Below are positions 1 through 10,357 of a DNA stretch of 64,000 bases, in pieces. The notes below the pieces were generated by a model, which had not been told where the DNA came from, ran no database searches, and saw only the letters and a list, made by a program, of their open reading frames with translations. Within the stretch, counting starts at the first letter, position 1, and each line of letters opens with the position of its first letter. Origin of the DNA: Melioribacter sp. (GTDB lineage: Bacteria > Bacteroidota > Ignavibacteria > Ignavibacteriales > Melioribacteraceae); NCBI GenBank assembly GCA_026417975.1, contig JAOACD010000012.1:121561-185560 (forward strand), given 5' to 3'. The position numbers and the translations under genes are program-made.

Positions 1-522
1 AGTTGCTAAGAGCCAAGGAAATCTTAATCTCCATGCTTTTAATGGTGAAGCATTTTTTATCTCATTAATATTTATACCTATTGTTTCAAAAACATCACTA
101 ATTCTTTGCCGTTCTTCTATATCTGGTTCGCTGCTTAAAAATTCTTCCGTAAAAAGATTAATATCTATTATTCCTATAATTTTTTTTTCCTCGTCTATTA
201 CTGGAAATGCTAAAAATTTATATGTTACAAAAAATTCACAGGCGTCATAAACTGTAGCTGTTGATGGTAAAGCAGCTACTCTTTTTACCATTATATCTTC
301 AAGTTTGCTTTCTAACTTTGCTGTTAATAGTCTTCTAGTAGGAAGAACTCCTACTAATCTACCATCATTATCTACAGCATAAAAGTAAACAATTCTTTCT
401 CCTAATCCTTCTTTTCTGATTTTACTAAGCGCTTCCTCTACCGTTAAATCTTTATTAAGAACCGTGAAGTCTCTTCGAGTAAATTCTGTAATTGGTTTAT
501 CATATGTGGGTTTTAAATTCAT
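1..522 (-). CDS. CBS-domain / MgtE-type magnesium transporter, N-terminal part (cut by window edge)
   Basis: The gene reads leftward and runs off the window, so only the first 174 residues are visible. It starts at the ATG at 522, because an in-frame TAG lies just upstream. The protein begins MNLKPTYDKP and contains two CBS-like repeats (about residues 15-75 and 80-135). It then has an acidic linker and ends in a stretch reading WRLRFPWLLAT, like the R-x-PWL sequence that opens the membrane domain of MgtE magnesium channels. The MgtE_N domain that normally precedes the CBS pair is absent. In MgtE the CBS domains sense cytosolic Mg2+ and gate the channel. It lies 17 bp after gyrB and may be cotranscribed with it. 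The membrane half is outside the window, so another CBS-regulated transporter is possible. Confidence 0.6.
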   Translation of the reverse strand, partial: MNLKPTYDKPITEFTRRDFTVLNKDLTVEEALSKIRKEGLGERIVYFYAVDNDGRLVGVLPTRRLLTAKLESKLEDIMVKRVAALPSTATVYDACEFFVTYKFLAFPVIDEEKKIIGIIDINLFTEEFLSSEPDIEERQRISDVFETIGININEIKNASPLKAWRLRFPWLLAT

Positions 523-539
523 CAGTTGTTTCTAAGTTT

Positions 540-2546
<2,007 letters not shown>

Positions 2547-2846
2547 CTACAAAAATTTTATATTTTTTATAATTTCTTTACCAAAATATCTGTTAACCTT
2601 TTCTACAAGTATTCTTTTTTGAAGATTTAATTCGCTCTTCCATACAGAGTTTTCCACTTTTAGGAATAATATCTGCTTATCTATTTTCTTTGCTTTTGCT
2701 ATCTCTTTAAGTTCCGGAAAAATGTTTTCAAATTCTTCTACAACTTCATATTCTTCTGCAATCTCTCTTATTTTACAAAATTCCTTCTCTGTCTGTATTA
2801 CTTCACTAATGCTCTTAAAACTAGTTAATTGTTGTTGCTTTGCCAT
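2547..2846 (-). CDS. DciA/DUF721 family protein, putative replicative helicase loader
   Basis: This 99-residue protein has the DUF721 (DciA) pattern. A central segment (ILFLKVENSVWKSELNLQKR, about residues 58-77) matches the family core in which a conserved Trp is followed by a helix and 'L..qk..Il..vN'. The C-terminus is a short helix with 'NIKFL'. DciA is the ancestral loader or operator of the DnaB helicase in bacteria lacking DnaC/DnaI. Its placement between recF and gyrB is the classic position of DUF721 genes. The ATG at 2846 overlaps the recF 3' end by 26 bp, implying translational coupling. Assignment rests on the core pattern and location, since the sequence is short and divergent. 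Confidence 0.75.
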   Translation of the reverse strand: MAKQQQLTSFKSISEVIQTEKEFCKIREIAEEYEVVEEFENIFPELKEIAKAKKIDKQILFLKVENSVWKSELNLQKRILVEKVNRYFGKEIIKNIKFL

Positions 2847-3933
2847 CTTTTACTCTTATTAACAATGATTCACTAAAACCTTTTATTTCATCTTCCTTAG
2901 TTAAATCTGTCATTGTGATAAATGCCTGTCCTATTTCAGGCAAGTAATTAGTTATTTTTGTAGCTCTATATTTATCTAATTCACCAAATATATCGTCCAT
3001 CAAAAATATCGGTGTTCTCCCTAATTTCTCTTTTATATATGTAAATTGTGCAAATCTTAGCGCAACAATGTATGTTTTATGTTGCCCTTGAGAGCCATAT
3101 TTATATAATTCTCTTTCATTCAAATAAAAAACATAATCATCCCTATGTGGACCTATTAAATTTGCTCCCTTTCGTATTTCTTCTTCCCTTTGTGTTTCCA
3201 ATTCTTTCCTAAATTTTTTTTCCTCATTTTCTTCTTCTTTCAGTATCGAAATATAGTTTATCTTAGGAAGTTCTTCACTATCCATAATTTTCTCAAATGC
3301 AACTTTAAGATAAGACTCAAATTCTTTAATGAACTCTTTCCTATGTTTTGTTATTTCCACTCCTCTAATTACTAATGCATCTGTCCATACCTCTAATTGT
3401 TGGAAAAGATTTATATCTTTATTTTCTTTTATTAAAGACAATAAAAGAGCACGCTGCTTTAGTATTTTAGAATATTCAAGTAAGGTTTTTAAATATGTCT
3501 GACTAACTTGAGATATTATAGAATCAACAAACCTTCTTCTTTTTGCTGGAGAACCTTGAGTAATTTCGTGATCTGCTTGTGTTAGCTTAACAACTGGAAA
3601 TTTTCCTATTATTTCAGTTGCAGAGCTTAACTGTTTATCGTTAAGAAAGTATGTTTTTTTATTTTTTACAGAATCGTAGTGGAGTTTTACTTTATCTATA
3701 ATTATTTCCTGGAAAATACCGTTTACTTGAAAACTACTTTCGTTAAATGTCACTACTTCTTGTTCAGAAGAGGAGTGCATGTTTTTTGTAGTACACAAAT
3801 AATAAATTGCTTCGAGAATTGTTGTTTTTCCTTGTCCATTTCCTCCTATTATTATATTCAGCTTATCTGAAAAATTTAGTGAAGTATTTCTATGAAGTCT
3901 GAAATTTTGCAATTCTATTTGTTTAAGAACCAT
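2821..3933 (-). CDS. recF: DNA replication and repair protein RecF
   Basis: This SMC-like ABC ATPase loads RecA onto gapped DNA together with RecO and RecR. It is 370 residues long, normal for the family. Near the N-terminus is the RecF opening LQNFRLHRNTSLNFSDKLN and the Walker A GGNGQGKTTILEAIYYL. The signature region near the C-terminus contains YGSQGQHKT, followed by Walker B PIFLMDDIFGELD. It starts one base after the dnaN stop codon and overlaps the following DciA-like gene, so dnaN-recF-DUF721-gyrB probably form one transcript. Confidence 0.96.
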   Translation of the reverse strand: MVLKQIELQNFRLHRNTSLNFSDKLNIIIGGNGQGKTTILEAIYYLCTTKNMHSSSEQEVVTFNESSFQVNGIFQEIIIDKVKLHYDSVKNKKTYFLNDKQLSSATEIIGKFPVVKLTQADHEITQGSPAKRRRFVDSIISQVSQTYLKTLLEYSKILKQRALLLSLIKENKDINLFQQLEVWTDALVIRGVEITKHRKEFIKEFESYLKVAFEKIMDSEELPKINYISILKEEENEEKKFRKELETQREEEIRKGANLIGPHRDDYVFYLNERELYKYGSQGQHKTYIVALRFAQFTYIKEKLGRTPIFLMDDIFGELDKYRATKITNYLPEIGQAFITMTDLTKEDEIKGFSESLLIRVKDGKATTIN

Positions 3934-3934
3934 G

Positions 3935-5065
3935 TTATGCGTTTATTCTAACCGGCATCAACAACATCATAAGATCAAGTTCTTCTTTCTTTTCCACCGG
4001 CTCTATTATTACTGCTTTTGTTGGGGAATGTAATTTAAATAATACTTCTTCTGAATCTGAGAGATGGGAAAGAATCTCATTCATATACTGTGAATTGAAT
4101 CCTATATCCATAGGTTCACCTTGGTACTCACATTTTAATTTTTCTTCACCCGAAGCTCCCGTATCTATATCCTCTGCCTTTACCTCTATATTTTCTTTTG
4201 ATAAAGAAAATTTAACTTTTCTAGTGTTTGATGTAGAGAATAACATCATTCTTTTAATAGTATCGTTTAATTCTTGCGTTTTTACCTTTAGTAAATATTC
4301 ATTTTCCAAAGGGATTACACTAGCATAATCTGGATACTTTTGAGATATAAGCCTTGATATCAATTCTATATCGTTCAATTTGAAAGAAGCATATGTATTT
4401 GTAAAATATACTTTAACTATCTTTTCATCCAAAATACGAGATAAAATATTTATTGCTCTCTCTGGAACTATATACTGTTTTTTTATTGGAGCATTTATAT
4501 TCCTCTTGAGTAAATTTACTAATCGATGCCCATCTGTAGTTACAAATCTCAGTCCTTCTTCTGTAAACTCAAATAATGTTCCTTGTAAAGCTGGTCTTAC
4601 TTCTTCTTTACTCATAGCAAAAGCAGTTTTATCAATAGCTTCTTTTAATTCATCACCATTTATTTCTACTATATTTACTTCTTGTTTATTTTCTTCGTTT
4701 ACTGTAGGAATTTCTGGAAATTCTTCTGGTTCTAAGTAACTAATAACATATTTTCCTGTATCTGTTAACAAATTTATTTTTTTATTTTGTTGTTGTACTT
4801 GAAAAGTAATAGTAGTTTCCTTAAGAGACCTTACTACATCATATAGGAGTTTTGCAGGTAAAACTAATTTAAGGTTTGCATCTGATACTACATTCATAAA
4901 AGATTTAAGAGATAAATCTAAATCGGTTGCATATATAGTGAGTAGCCCATCATTAATATCAAATAGAAAATTCTCTAAGATTTTCATTGGTGTTCTTGTA
5001 GGAACTGCAGGAATTATTTTACTTAAATGTTTTTCTAACTCCTTAGAGTTAACCCTAAATTCCAT
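3935..5065 (-). CDS. dnaN: DNA polymerase III beta sliding clamp
   Basis: The product (376 residues) is the ring-shaped processivity clamp. It begins MEFRVNSKELEKHL and keeps clamp features: a first domain with RTPMKILENFLFDI, a middle domain with RPALQGTLFEF and VTTDGHRLV, and the C-terminal LLMPVRI. The open frame extends upstream to a TTG at 5116, but the start is placed at the ATG at 5065. A GGAG Shine-Dalgarno sits 6 nt before it, and homologous clamps begin at this MEFxV segment. The residues upstream would be an unusual hydrophobic extension. An AT-rich gap of about 320 bp separates it from dnaA. Confidence 0.95.
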   Translation of the reverse strand: MEFRVNSKELEKHLSKIIPAVPTRTPMKILENFLFDINDGLLTIYATDLDLSLKSFMNVVSDANLKLVLPAKLLYDVVRSLKETTITFQVQQQNKKINLLTDTGKYVISYLEPEEFPEIPTVNEENKQEVNIVEINGDELKEAIDKTAFAMSKEEVRPALQGTLFEFTEEGLRFVTTDGHRLVNLLKRNINAPIKKQYIVPERAINILSRILDEKIVKVYFTNTYASFKLNDIELISRLISQKYPDYASVIPLENEYLLKVKTQELNDTIKRMMLFSTSNTRKVKFSLSKENIEVKAEDIDTGASGEEKLKCEYQGEPMDIGFNSQYMNEILSHLSDSEEVLFKLHSPTKAVIIEPVEKKEELDLMMLLMPVRINA

Positions 5066-5387
5066 TTTATTCTCCATTTGGTATTGCAAAATATCAAAAA
5101 TAGAATATACTTTCAATTTAGTATTTTAGTAACACTTTTGTTATTAACAAATCTAACAACCCTTTTATAATCCTTTTTGTTTTATTACTTAACACTAAGA
5201 CTAATAACAAAGATGTTAATATGTTGAAAAGAAAAAAAATAGTTGAAAGTAATATATAATATTGAATTATTAACTTAATTTGCTTGTTGATAATTTGTTA
5301 TTTTTTAATAATTGTATTAATAGGAAAAAATAGAAAAGGTTTATTAACAAAGAAAGCACAATTTATAAACACAGAATTAACAATCGT
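5066..5387. promoter_or_regulatory. dnaA-dnaN intergenic region with DnaA-box-like repeats
   Basis: This AT-rich gap contains relaxed DnaA-box sequences: TTATTAACA at 5141-5149 and 5341-5349, and TGTTGATAA (reverse of TTATCAACA) at 5285-5293. The same two variants recur upstream of dnaA. The region probably holds the dnaN promoter and may be a second part of a bipartite origin. I found no convincing paired promoter elements. Confidence 0.45.
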
Positions 5388-6779
5388 TTAGTTAGAAGAC
5401 ATCTCTATTTTATTTTTAAGAAATTCTACAGTTTCTTTTATTTTTTCATCTGTTTTAATCATCTCTTCTATACAATTAAATGCATGAATTACAGTAGAAT
5501 GATCTCTTCCACCAAAATGAAGTCCTATAGTTTTAAGTGAAGATTTGGTTAATAATTTTGATAGATACATAGCTATTTGTCTAGCAAGAACTACTTCTTT
5601 TCTTCTATTCTTTTCTCTTACTTTGTTTTCGTCTACTTTAAAAAAGTCACAAACTGTTTTAGTAATAAGGTCTATAGAAACACTAACTTGTTTGTTAGTG
5701 GATACTTCCTTAACTGTTTTTCTTACGAGTTCAAAATCAATCTCTTTGGAACTAAGAGAAGCAGCAGCTAAAAGTTTAATTAGACATCCTTCTAGTTCTC
5801 TAATATTTGAAGTAATGTTATGAGCTATATATTCCAGATATTCATTTGGCAAAGAAAATCCATAGCCAGCGCATTTGTTTTTTAATATAGCAACACGAGT
5901 TTCAAAATCTGGAGGTTGAATATCAACAGTTAATCCCCAAGAGAAACGAGAAATAAGTCTTTCGTTTAATCCTTTTAAGTCTTTAGGTGCTTTATCACTC
6001 GAAAGAACTATTTGTTTACCACTTTGGTGAAGAGTATTGAAAATTTGGAAGAATAGATCAAGGGTTTTTTCTTTTCCTACAAGGAATTGTATGTCGTCTA
6101 TTATTAGTACATCCATACTTTTATAAAAGCTAGAAAATTCATTAACTTTATCTGTTTGAATAGATTCAACAAACTCTACAGTAAAAGCATCTGAAGATAT
6201 ATATATTACTCTTTTATCAGGAAATTTTTCTAAAATCTTATTACCTATAGCGTGCATTAGGTGAGTTTTGCCAAGTCCTACTCCACCATATATAAAGAGA
6301 GGATTAAAAGATGTTTGTCCTGGATTTTCAGCAACTGCAATGGCAGCAGCTCTTGCTAGCTGGTTTCCCTCTCCTTTAATAAAATTGTCGAAAGTATATC
6401 TTGGATTTAAAAAAGTGACGTACTGCTTTTGCTTATTAACAGTAGGTAATTCCTTAGGTTTGTCATATTCCAAGTCTGTAGTGTTTGTATTATTATCTTC
6501 ACTTTCTTCTAAAACAATATAGACTAATCTACCATCTTCTCCTAAAACTTGTTCTATCGTTTTATTAATTATAGTTTTATAATGTTCTTCTATCCACTCT
6601 ATAAAGAAGTGGTTGGGAACTAAAATTTTTAGAGTGCTATTTTCTAATTCGTAAGGTTTTATAGGAAGAAACCAAGTGTTATAAGCTATAAAGGGGATAT
6701 TTTCTCTAATAATATTTAAACATTCTTTCCAAGTATCTTTTGCACTTTTTAGTACTTCTGTTTTCTGATTAATCTCCAT
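5388..6779 (-). CDS. dnaA: Chromosomal replication initiator protein DnaA
   Basis: DnaA (463 residues from the chosen start) binds DnaA boxes and melts the origin. Domain I is at the N-terminus (TWKECLNIIRENIPFIAYNT region). A short linker follows, then the AAA+ domain with Walker A GGVGLGKT (about residues 165-172) and Walker B VLIIDDIQFL. The C-terminal DNA-binding domain carries the signature GLHFGGRDHSTVIHAF. The frame can be extended to a TTG at 6794, but those five codons lie inside a perfect DnaA box (TTATCCACA, 6785-6793). The ATG at 6779 is therefore the better start, which leaves the box in the upstream control region as expected for autoregulation. Confidence 0.97.
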   Translation of the reverse strand: MEINQKTEVLKSAKDTWKECLNIIRENIPFIAYNTWFLPIKPYELENSTLKILVPNHFFIEWIEEHYKTIINKTIEQVLGEDGRLVYIVLEESEDNNTNTTDLEYDKPKELPTVNKQKQYVTFLNPRYTFDNFIKGEGNQLARAAAIAVAENPGQTSFNPLFIYGGVGLGKTHLMHAIGNKILEKFPDKRVIYISSDAFTVEFVESIQTDKVNEFSSFYKSMDVLIIDDIQFLVGKEKTLDLFFQIFNTLHQSGKQIVLSSDKAPKDLKGLNERLISRFSWGLTVDIQPPDFETRVAILKNKCAGYGFSLPNEYLEYIAHNITSNIRELEGCLIKLLAAASLSSKEIDFELVRKTVKEVSTNKQVSVSIDLITKTVCDFFKVDENKVREKNRRKEVVLARQIAMYLSKLLTKSSLKTIGLHFGGRDHSTVIHAFNCIEEMIKTDEKIKETVEFLKNKIEMSSN

Positions 6780-7175
6780 AAAAGTTATCCACAATTTGTT
6801 AAGGGAAAAAGTTAAAAAAAACAGCGAAAAAAAAACAAAAATCTAATAAAGTAAATATATTATCAACAAATTATTAACATTAACAAAATTCCATAACTCA
6901 TTTATTTACAATTAATTACAAAGTAAGAAAGTAAAAAACTCACAAGGGACTAATGCTTTTTTGTTTAATAAATAAGCTTTTCTCTCTTGTGAAACGTTTC
7001 ACGCGAGAAGATTATTAACAAGTTATCAACATATTCTTATAGTGTATAAACCCGCGTGAAAATATGAGATGAGAGCATTAAGAGCAAATTAATTTTTTAA
7101 AATAAGCAAGAAAAGAAAAAAACTATTTTTAATTTTTATGTGGAAAAATTTTAAAATTAATTGTAGGAGAAATAA
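6780..7175. other. Probable chromosomal replication origin (oriC)
   Basis: This is non-coding, very AT-rich DNA between divergent dnaA and the asparaginase gene. It holds a consensus DnaA box TTATCCACA at 6785-6793, relaxed boxes TTATCAACA at 6860-6868 and 7023-7031, TTATTAACA at 6871-6879 and 7012-7020, and a one-mismatch reverse box TGTGGAAAA at 7139-7147. Tracts of A and T at 6800-6850 and 7085-7160 could serve as the unwinding element. A 14-bp palindrome lies at 6989-7002. The dnaA-dnaN-recF-gyrB neighbourhood supports the call. A GC-skew switch here would confirm it. Confidence 0.7.
6989..7002. repeat. 14-bp perfect palindrome GTGAAACGTTTCAC in the origin
   Basis: GTGAAACGTTTCAC is a perfect inverted repeat in an otherwise AT-rich origin. 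Its right half extends to TTTCACGCG (6997-7005), which recurs inverted as CGCGTGAAA at 7053-7061. These two 9-bp arms flank the DnaA-box pair at 7012-7031. It looks like a binding site for a dimeric protein. Confidence 0.6.
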
Positions 7176-8150
7176 TTGAAAAATATCAAAATAGTTTTCA
7201 CAGGCGGAACATTTTCTATGAAAATAGATGAAAAAACAAAAACAGCAATTCCGTTTTTTAGGGGTGAAGAGGTAATTGATTTAATCCCAGAAGTCAAAAA
7301 AAATGCTAATATCTCTATCTATGAGTTTGGAAATTATCCAGGACCTCATATTACACCTATGTTAATGCTAGAGCTTTCAAAGATTGTAAAAAAATTTGTT
7401 GCTCAAGATAATATAGATGGCATAATAATCACTCATGGAACAGATACATTAGAAGAAACTGCCTACTTTTTAGATCTTGTTTTGAACACAGAAAAACCTA
7501 TTGTGGTAATTGGTTCGATGAAAACAAGCTCCGAGCCAGATTGGGACGGTCCTAGAAATTTGTTAGATGCCATTCATATTATTAATAGTGAAAATAGCAA
7601 GGGTATGGGAGTTTTAGTGTGTTTAAATGGAGAAATAAATGCAGCTAGTGAAGTTACGAAAACACATACAGAAGATGTAGAAACGTTTAGAAGTTTAGAT
7701 TTTGGAGCATTAGGTTATGTAGATAGAGGAAGGGTGTTTTATAATAGAAAACCAAGGAAACAAGAAAAATTTGAAACTGAACAGATAAATCCTAATGTTG
7801 ACTTGATAAAAGTCTATGCAGGAATGGATGAAAAATTCTTTAAATTCTCTGCTGATAGTGGTGCTGAAGGATTAGTTATTGAAGCAATGGGAGTGGGTAA
7901 TGTTCCTCCAAAAGCATTCAAAGGAATAGAGTATGTAGTAAGAAAAAATATCCCTGTGGTTCTCGTATCAAGATGTCCTGCAGGAGAAACTCTAGATATT
8001 TACGGATACGAAGGAGCAGGGAAATGGTTAAAACAAATAGGTGTAATATTTGCAGAATATTTGAATGGTCAAAAAGCAAGAATAAAACTTATTGTTTGCC
8101 TTGGAATTACAAAAGAAATAAGTAAATTAAGAGAAATGTTTGAGGAATAA
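7176..8150 (+). CDS. Asparaginase (type I/II L-asparaginase family)
   Basis: The enzyme hydrolyses L-asparagine to aspartate and ammonia. The 324-residue protein has both family signatures. The N-terminal nucleophile region is FTGGTFSMK (residues 8-16, Thr12), and the second catalytic block is HGTDTLEETA (87-96), followed by the conserved lysine region GSMKTSSEPDWDGPRN. There is no signal peptide, so it is probably cytoplasmic (type I-like). Translation starts at a TTG, supported by an AGGAGA ribosome-binding site 5 nt upstream. It is transcribed away from the origin as a single gene and ends at a shared bidirectional terminator. Confidence 0.9.
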   Translation: MKNIKIVFTGGTFSMKIDEKTKTAIPFFRGEEVIDLIPEVKKNANISIYEFGNYPGPHITPMLMLELSKIVKKFVAQDNIDGIIITHGTDTLEETAYFLDLVLNTEKPIVVIGSMKTSSEPDWDGPRNLLDAIHIINSENSKGMGVLVCLNGEINAASEVTKTHTEDVETFRSLDFGALGYVDRGRVFYNRKPRKQEKFETEQINPNVDLIKVYAGMDEKFFKFSADSGAEGLVIEAMGVGNVPPKAFKGIEYVVRKNIPVVLVSRCPAGETLDIYGYEGAGKWLKQIGVIFAEYLNGQKARIKLIVCLGITKEISKLREMFEE

Positions 8151-8335
8151 TTTATCTATGATACTGGTATTATTTTGTCAGATACTAAAGATAATGAGTT
8201 AGTGTTGTTAGGAAGTAAAAAGTTTATCATGATTGGATATATATATTAAGCGCCATAGTAACTACTTTATTGTGAATATAAAGAAAGGCTTTTTCTTTGT
8301 GGTGTTTTAATTTCATTTTTTGTTCCGTGATAATA

Positions 8336-8383
8336 AGAGACTACAGAGAGAGATATGTAAGTTTTTCTCTGTAGTCTCTTTTT
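8336..8383. terminator. Bidirectional intrinsic terminator
   Basis: A 14-bp perfect stem (AGAGACTACAGAGA at 8336-8349 with TCTCTGTAGTCTCT at 8366-8379) is followed by a T run on the plus strand. It lies between the converging asparaginase and antiporter genes. The rest of the 8151-8335 gap shows nothing recognisable. Confidence 0.85.
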
Positions 8384-8387
8384 AGAA

Positions 8388-9689
8388 TTACCCAATAAAT
8401 AATAACTGAATAATTATGAAGATAGGAAGTAAAATTATTAGAGAAAATTTATACATATAGGCAAAAAAGCTAGGCATTTTTATGTTATTTTCTTCTGCCA
8501 CAGCCTTTACCATAAAATTAGGTCCATTACCTATATAAGTCATACTTCCAAACATAACAGCAGCTACAGAAATTGCTTTTAATAATTCTTCTGGAATTCC
8601 TGCAACTAGGTTACCTGAGTTTATTCCTAATCCTAAAGCCAAGGAATGGAAGGTAACTGCCGTTGGTGTATTGTCTAAAAAGCTACTTAGTAAACCAGTG
8701 TAGTAATAAAACTGATGAGGTAATTCTACCCCTAGCTTGTGAGCATTTGTTTCAAGATATAAGAGACAAGGAACCATTGTGATGAAAATACCAAGGAATA
8801 AATAAGCAACCTCTTTTATTGGTTCCCAAGTAAAATTATTGGATTCTCTAATTAATTTGGGTGTAAGTAATAAAGAAAATATTGCCATTGATAATATTAC
8901 GCCTTCACGAATAAACTTATAATATTCACTTTTTTCAATAAAGTGTAAATATTGTTCATTTAAAAAAGCAACAGATAGCACAACACCTATAAGCCAAAGG
9001 AAATTTAACGAACCCTCAATTTTTATTGGGCGAATATTTGTTTTATCTTTTGCAATCGAAATTTGAGGTTCCTTTTTGTAGTAGTAGGAGTCAACAAAAT
9101 AGTAAATCAAAAGGAGTACAGAATTAGTAAAAAGCCATTCAGGAAATAGTTTAAAAAACCAAGTAAAAGGAGCGCCACGCAAATACATCATAAATAATGG
9201 CGGGTCTCCTAATGGGGTTAATAAACCACCACAATTAGCAATGATGCCAATAAAAAATAAAATAGTATGCACTTTAAATTGCCTTTCTTTATTTGTCTGG
9301 ATAACAGGGCGTATTAAAAGCATAGCAGCGCCAGTAGTACCCATAAAAGAAGCAAGCACAGCTCCTATGCCTAAAAATAGAGTATTAATTGATGGTTTGG
9401 CCTCAATGTCTCCAGATAAATAAATTCCTCCAGTTATGGTGAACAAAGACCCTAGAAGAATGATGAAAGGAATGTAATCAAAAACTAGAGTTTCGTATAA
9501 CTTTTCTCCTAAATGAGAAGATAGTAAAAAAATAATAGTTGGTATACTTAGAATTATTGCAACAATTAATTTGTTAGAATTTTTTTCCCAAAAATGGTTC
9601 CATGTAAGAGGGAAAATGGCAATAGAAAGAAGCATTAATACAAAAGGCAAAACACTAAGGATAGGAATTGAAATACTATTTGTTTCCAT
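8388..9689 (-). CDS. Sodium:proton antiporter, NhaD-like / CitMHS family
   Basis: This 433-residue polytopic membrane protein has about 11-12 hydrophobic segments. It belongs to the ion transporter superfamily that includes NhaD and citrate-Mg transporters. Conserved stretches are GTTGAAMLLIRPVI and ANCGGLLTPLGDPPLFMMY in the first half, and DNTPTAVTFHSLA and GNGPNFMVKA in the second. These are the two inverted half-sites of NhaD-type antiporters. It would exchange Na+ (or Li+) for protons across the inner membrane. The window also carries nhaA, so sodium homeostasis seems important. Citrate or another anion cannot be excluded as substrate from sequence alone. Confidence 0.8.
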   Translation of the reverse strand: METNSISIPILSVLPFVLMLLSIAIFPLTWNHFWEKNSNKLIVAIILSIPTIIFLLSSHLGEKLYETLVFDYIPFIILLGSLFTITGGIYLSGDIEAKPSINTLFLGIGAVLASFMGTTGAAMLLIRPVIQTNKERQFKVHTILFFIGIIANCGGLLTPLGDPPLFMMYLRGAPFTWFFKLFPEWLFTNSVLLLIYYFVDSYYYKKEPQISIAKDKTNIRPIKIEGSLNFLWLIGVVLSVAFLNEQYLHFIEKSEYYKFIREGVILSMAIFSLLLTPKLIRESNNFTWEPIKEVAYLFLGIFITMVPCLLYLETNAHKLGVELPHQFYYYTGLLSSFLDNTPTAVTFHSLALGLGINSGNLVAGIPEELLKAISVAAVMFGSMTYIGNGPNFMVKAVAEENNIKMPSFFAYMYKFSLIILLPIFIIIQLLFIG

Positions 9690-9843
9690 TTTTAATCACT
9701 AAAATTAGTTTAAAATTCCTGCAAAACTAAAATTTTTAAATGATTGATTCAATAAAAAACAAAGGAAGTATTCTTAAGAAATTAAATTGAATTTTAATGA
9801 AAGAGTGATAGTATTTTATTATGCGAGCAGAAATATAATTTAT

Positions 9844-9851
9844 TATATTTG
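9844..9851 (+). promoter_or_regulatory. Possible Bacteroidetes-type -7 element upstream of rnpB
   Basis: TATATTTG matches the TAnnTTTG -7 consensus. Only a TG dinucleotide, not TTG, occurs 20 nt upstream, so support is partial. Transcription from it would add a leader of about 35-40 nt ahead of the RNase P P1 helix. The rest of the 9690-9894 gap has no evident gene. Confidence 0.35.
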
Positions 9852-9894
9852 TTACAGTTGAAAAAAATGTGTAATAAAAAGGAAATAGAAGAAC

Positions 9895-10335
9895 AGTTGA
9901 TGAATCATGTTGGGCAGTTGCTCTCTGATTTTTATGAAATCAGGGGGAGGAAAGTCCGAACACCACAGAACAGGGTGCCGGGTAACGCCCGGGGGCCTGA
10001 AGACGTAAGTCTCAGGTTACGGAAAGTGCCACAGAAAAAATACCGCCCTGTTATAACAGGGTAAGGGTGAAAAGGCGAGGTAAGAGCTCACCGCTCCGAT
10101 AGTAATATCGGAGGTCTCGTGATGAACGAGATCCTGCAAAATTGCAGGACAAGGCAAACCCCACCCGGTGCAAGGTCAAGCAGAAGGCCTCCCTTTTAAC
10201 AGGGAAAGGGTTGTTCGCCCTAAGTGCCTTCGGGTAGACCGCTGGACCACGATAGTAATATCGTGGCTAGATAAATAACTGCCACCCGCTCTATGGCGGG
10301 TACAGAATTCGGCTTATAGACATGATTCATCAACT
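9895..10335 (+). ncRNA. rnpB: RNase P RNA (bacterial class A)
   Basis: This is the catalytic RNA that matures tRNA 5' ends. The universally conserved 5' core GGAGGAAAGTCCGAACACC is visible near 9946-9964 (hexamer GAAAGT). Later come ACAAGGCAAACCCCACCC (10149-10166) and the 3' signature ACAGAATTCGGCTTATAGA (10302-10320). The ends are set by a perfect 16-bp P1 helix: AGTTGATGAATCATGT at 9895-9910 pairs with ACATGATTCATCAACT at 10320-10335. P1 therefore extends over the first codons of the open frame that continues into recJ. The open frame at 9849-10064 inside this RNA is not a gene. Confidence 0.96.
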
Positions 10336-10357
10336 CTGTTCTTCATTTAATATCTTT

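Noticed and set aside
5066..5130. Bacteroidetes-type promoter for dnaN (minus-strand TATTTTTG at 5095-5102)
   Set aside because: The -7 match has no TTG at suitable spacing upstream. In AT-rich DNA a single element alone is weak evidence.
6989..7061. parS-like ParB site in the origin
   Set aside because: The best match (GTTTCACGCGAGAA) has three mismatches to the 14-bp parS core, and the perfect palindrome has its halves in the opposite order. A different protein is more likely.
9849..10064. 71-codon plus-strand open frame
   Set aside because: It lies within the RNase P RNA, whose conserved core and P1 pairing explain the sequence.
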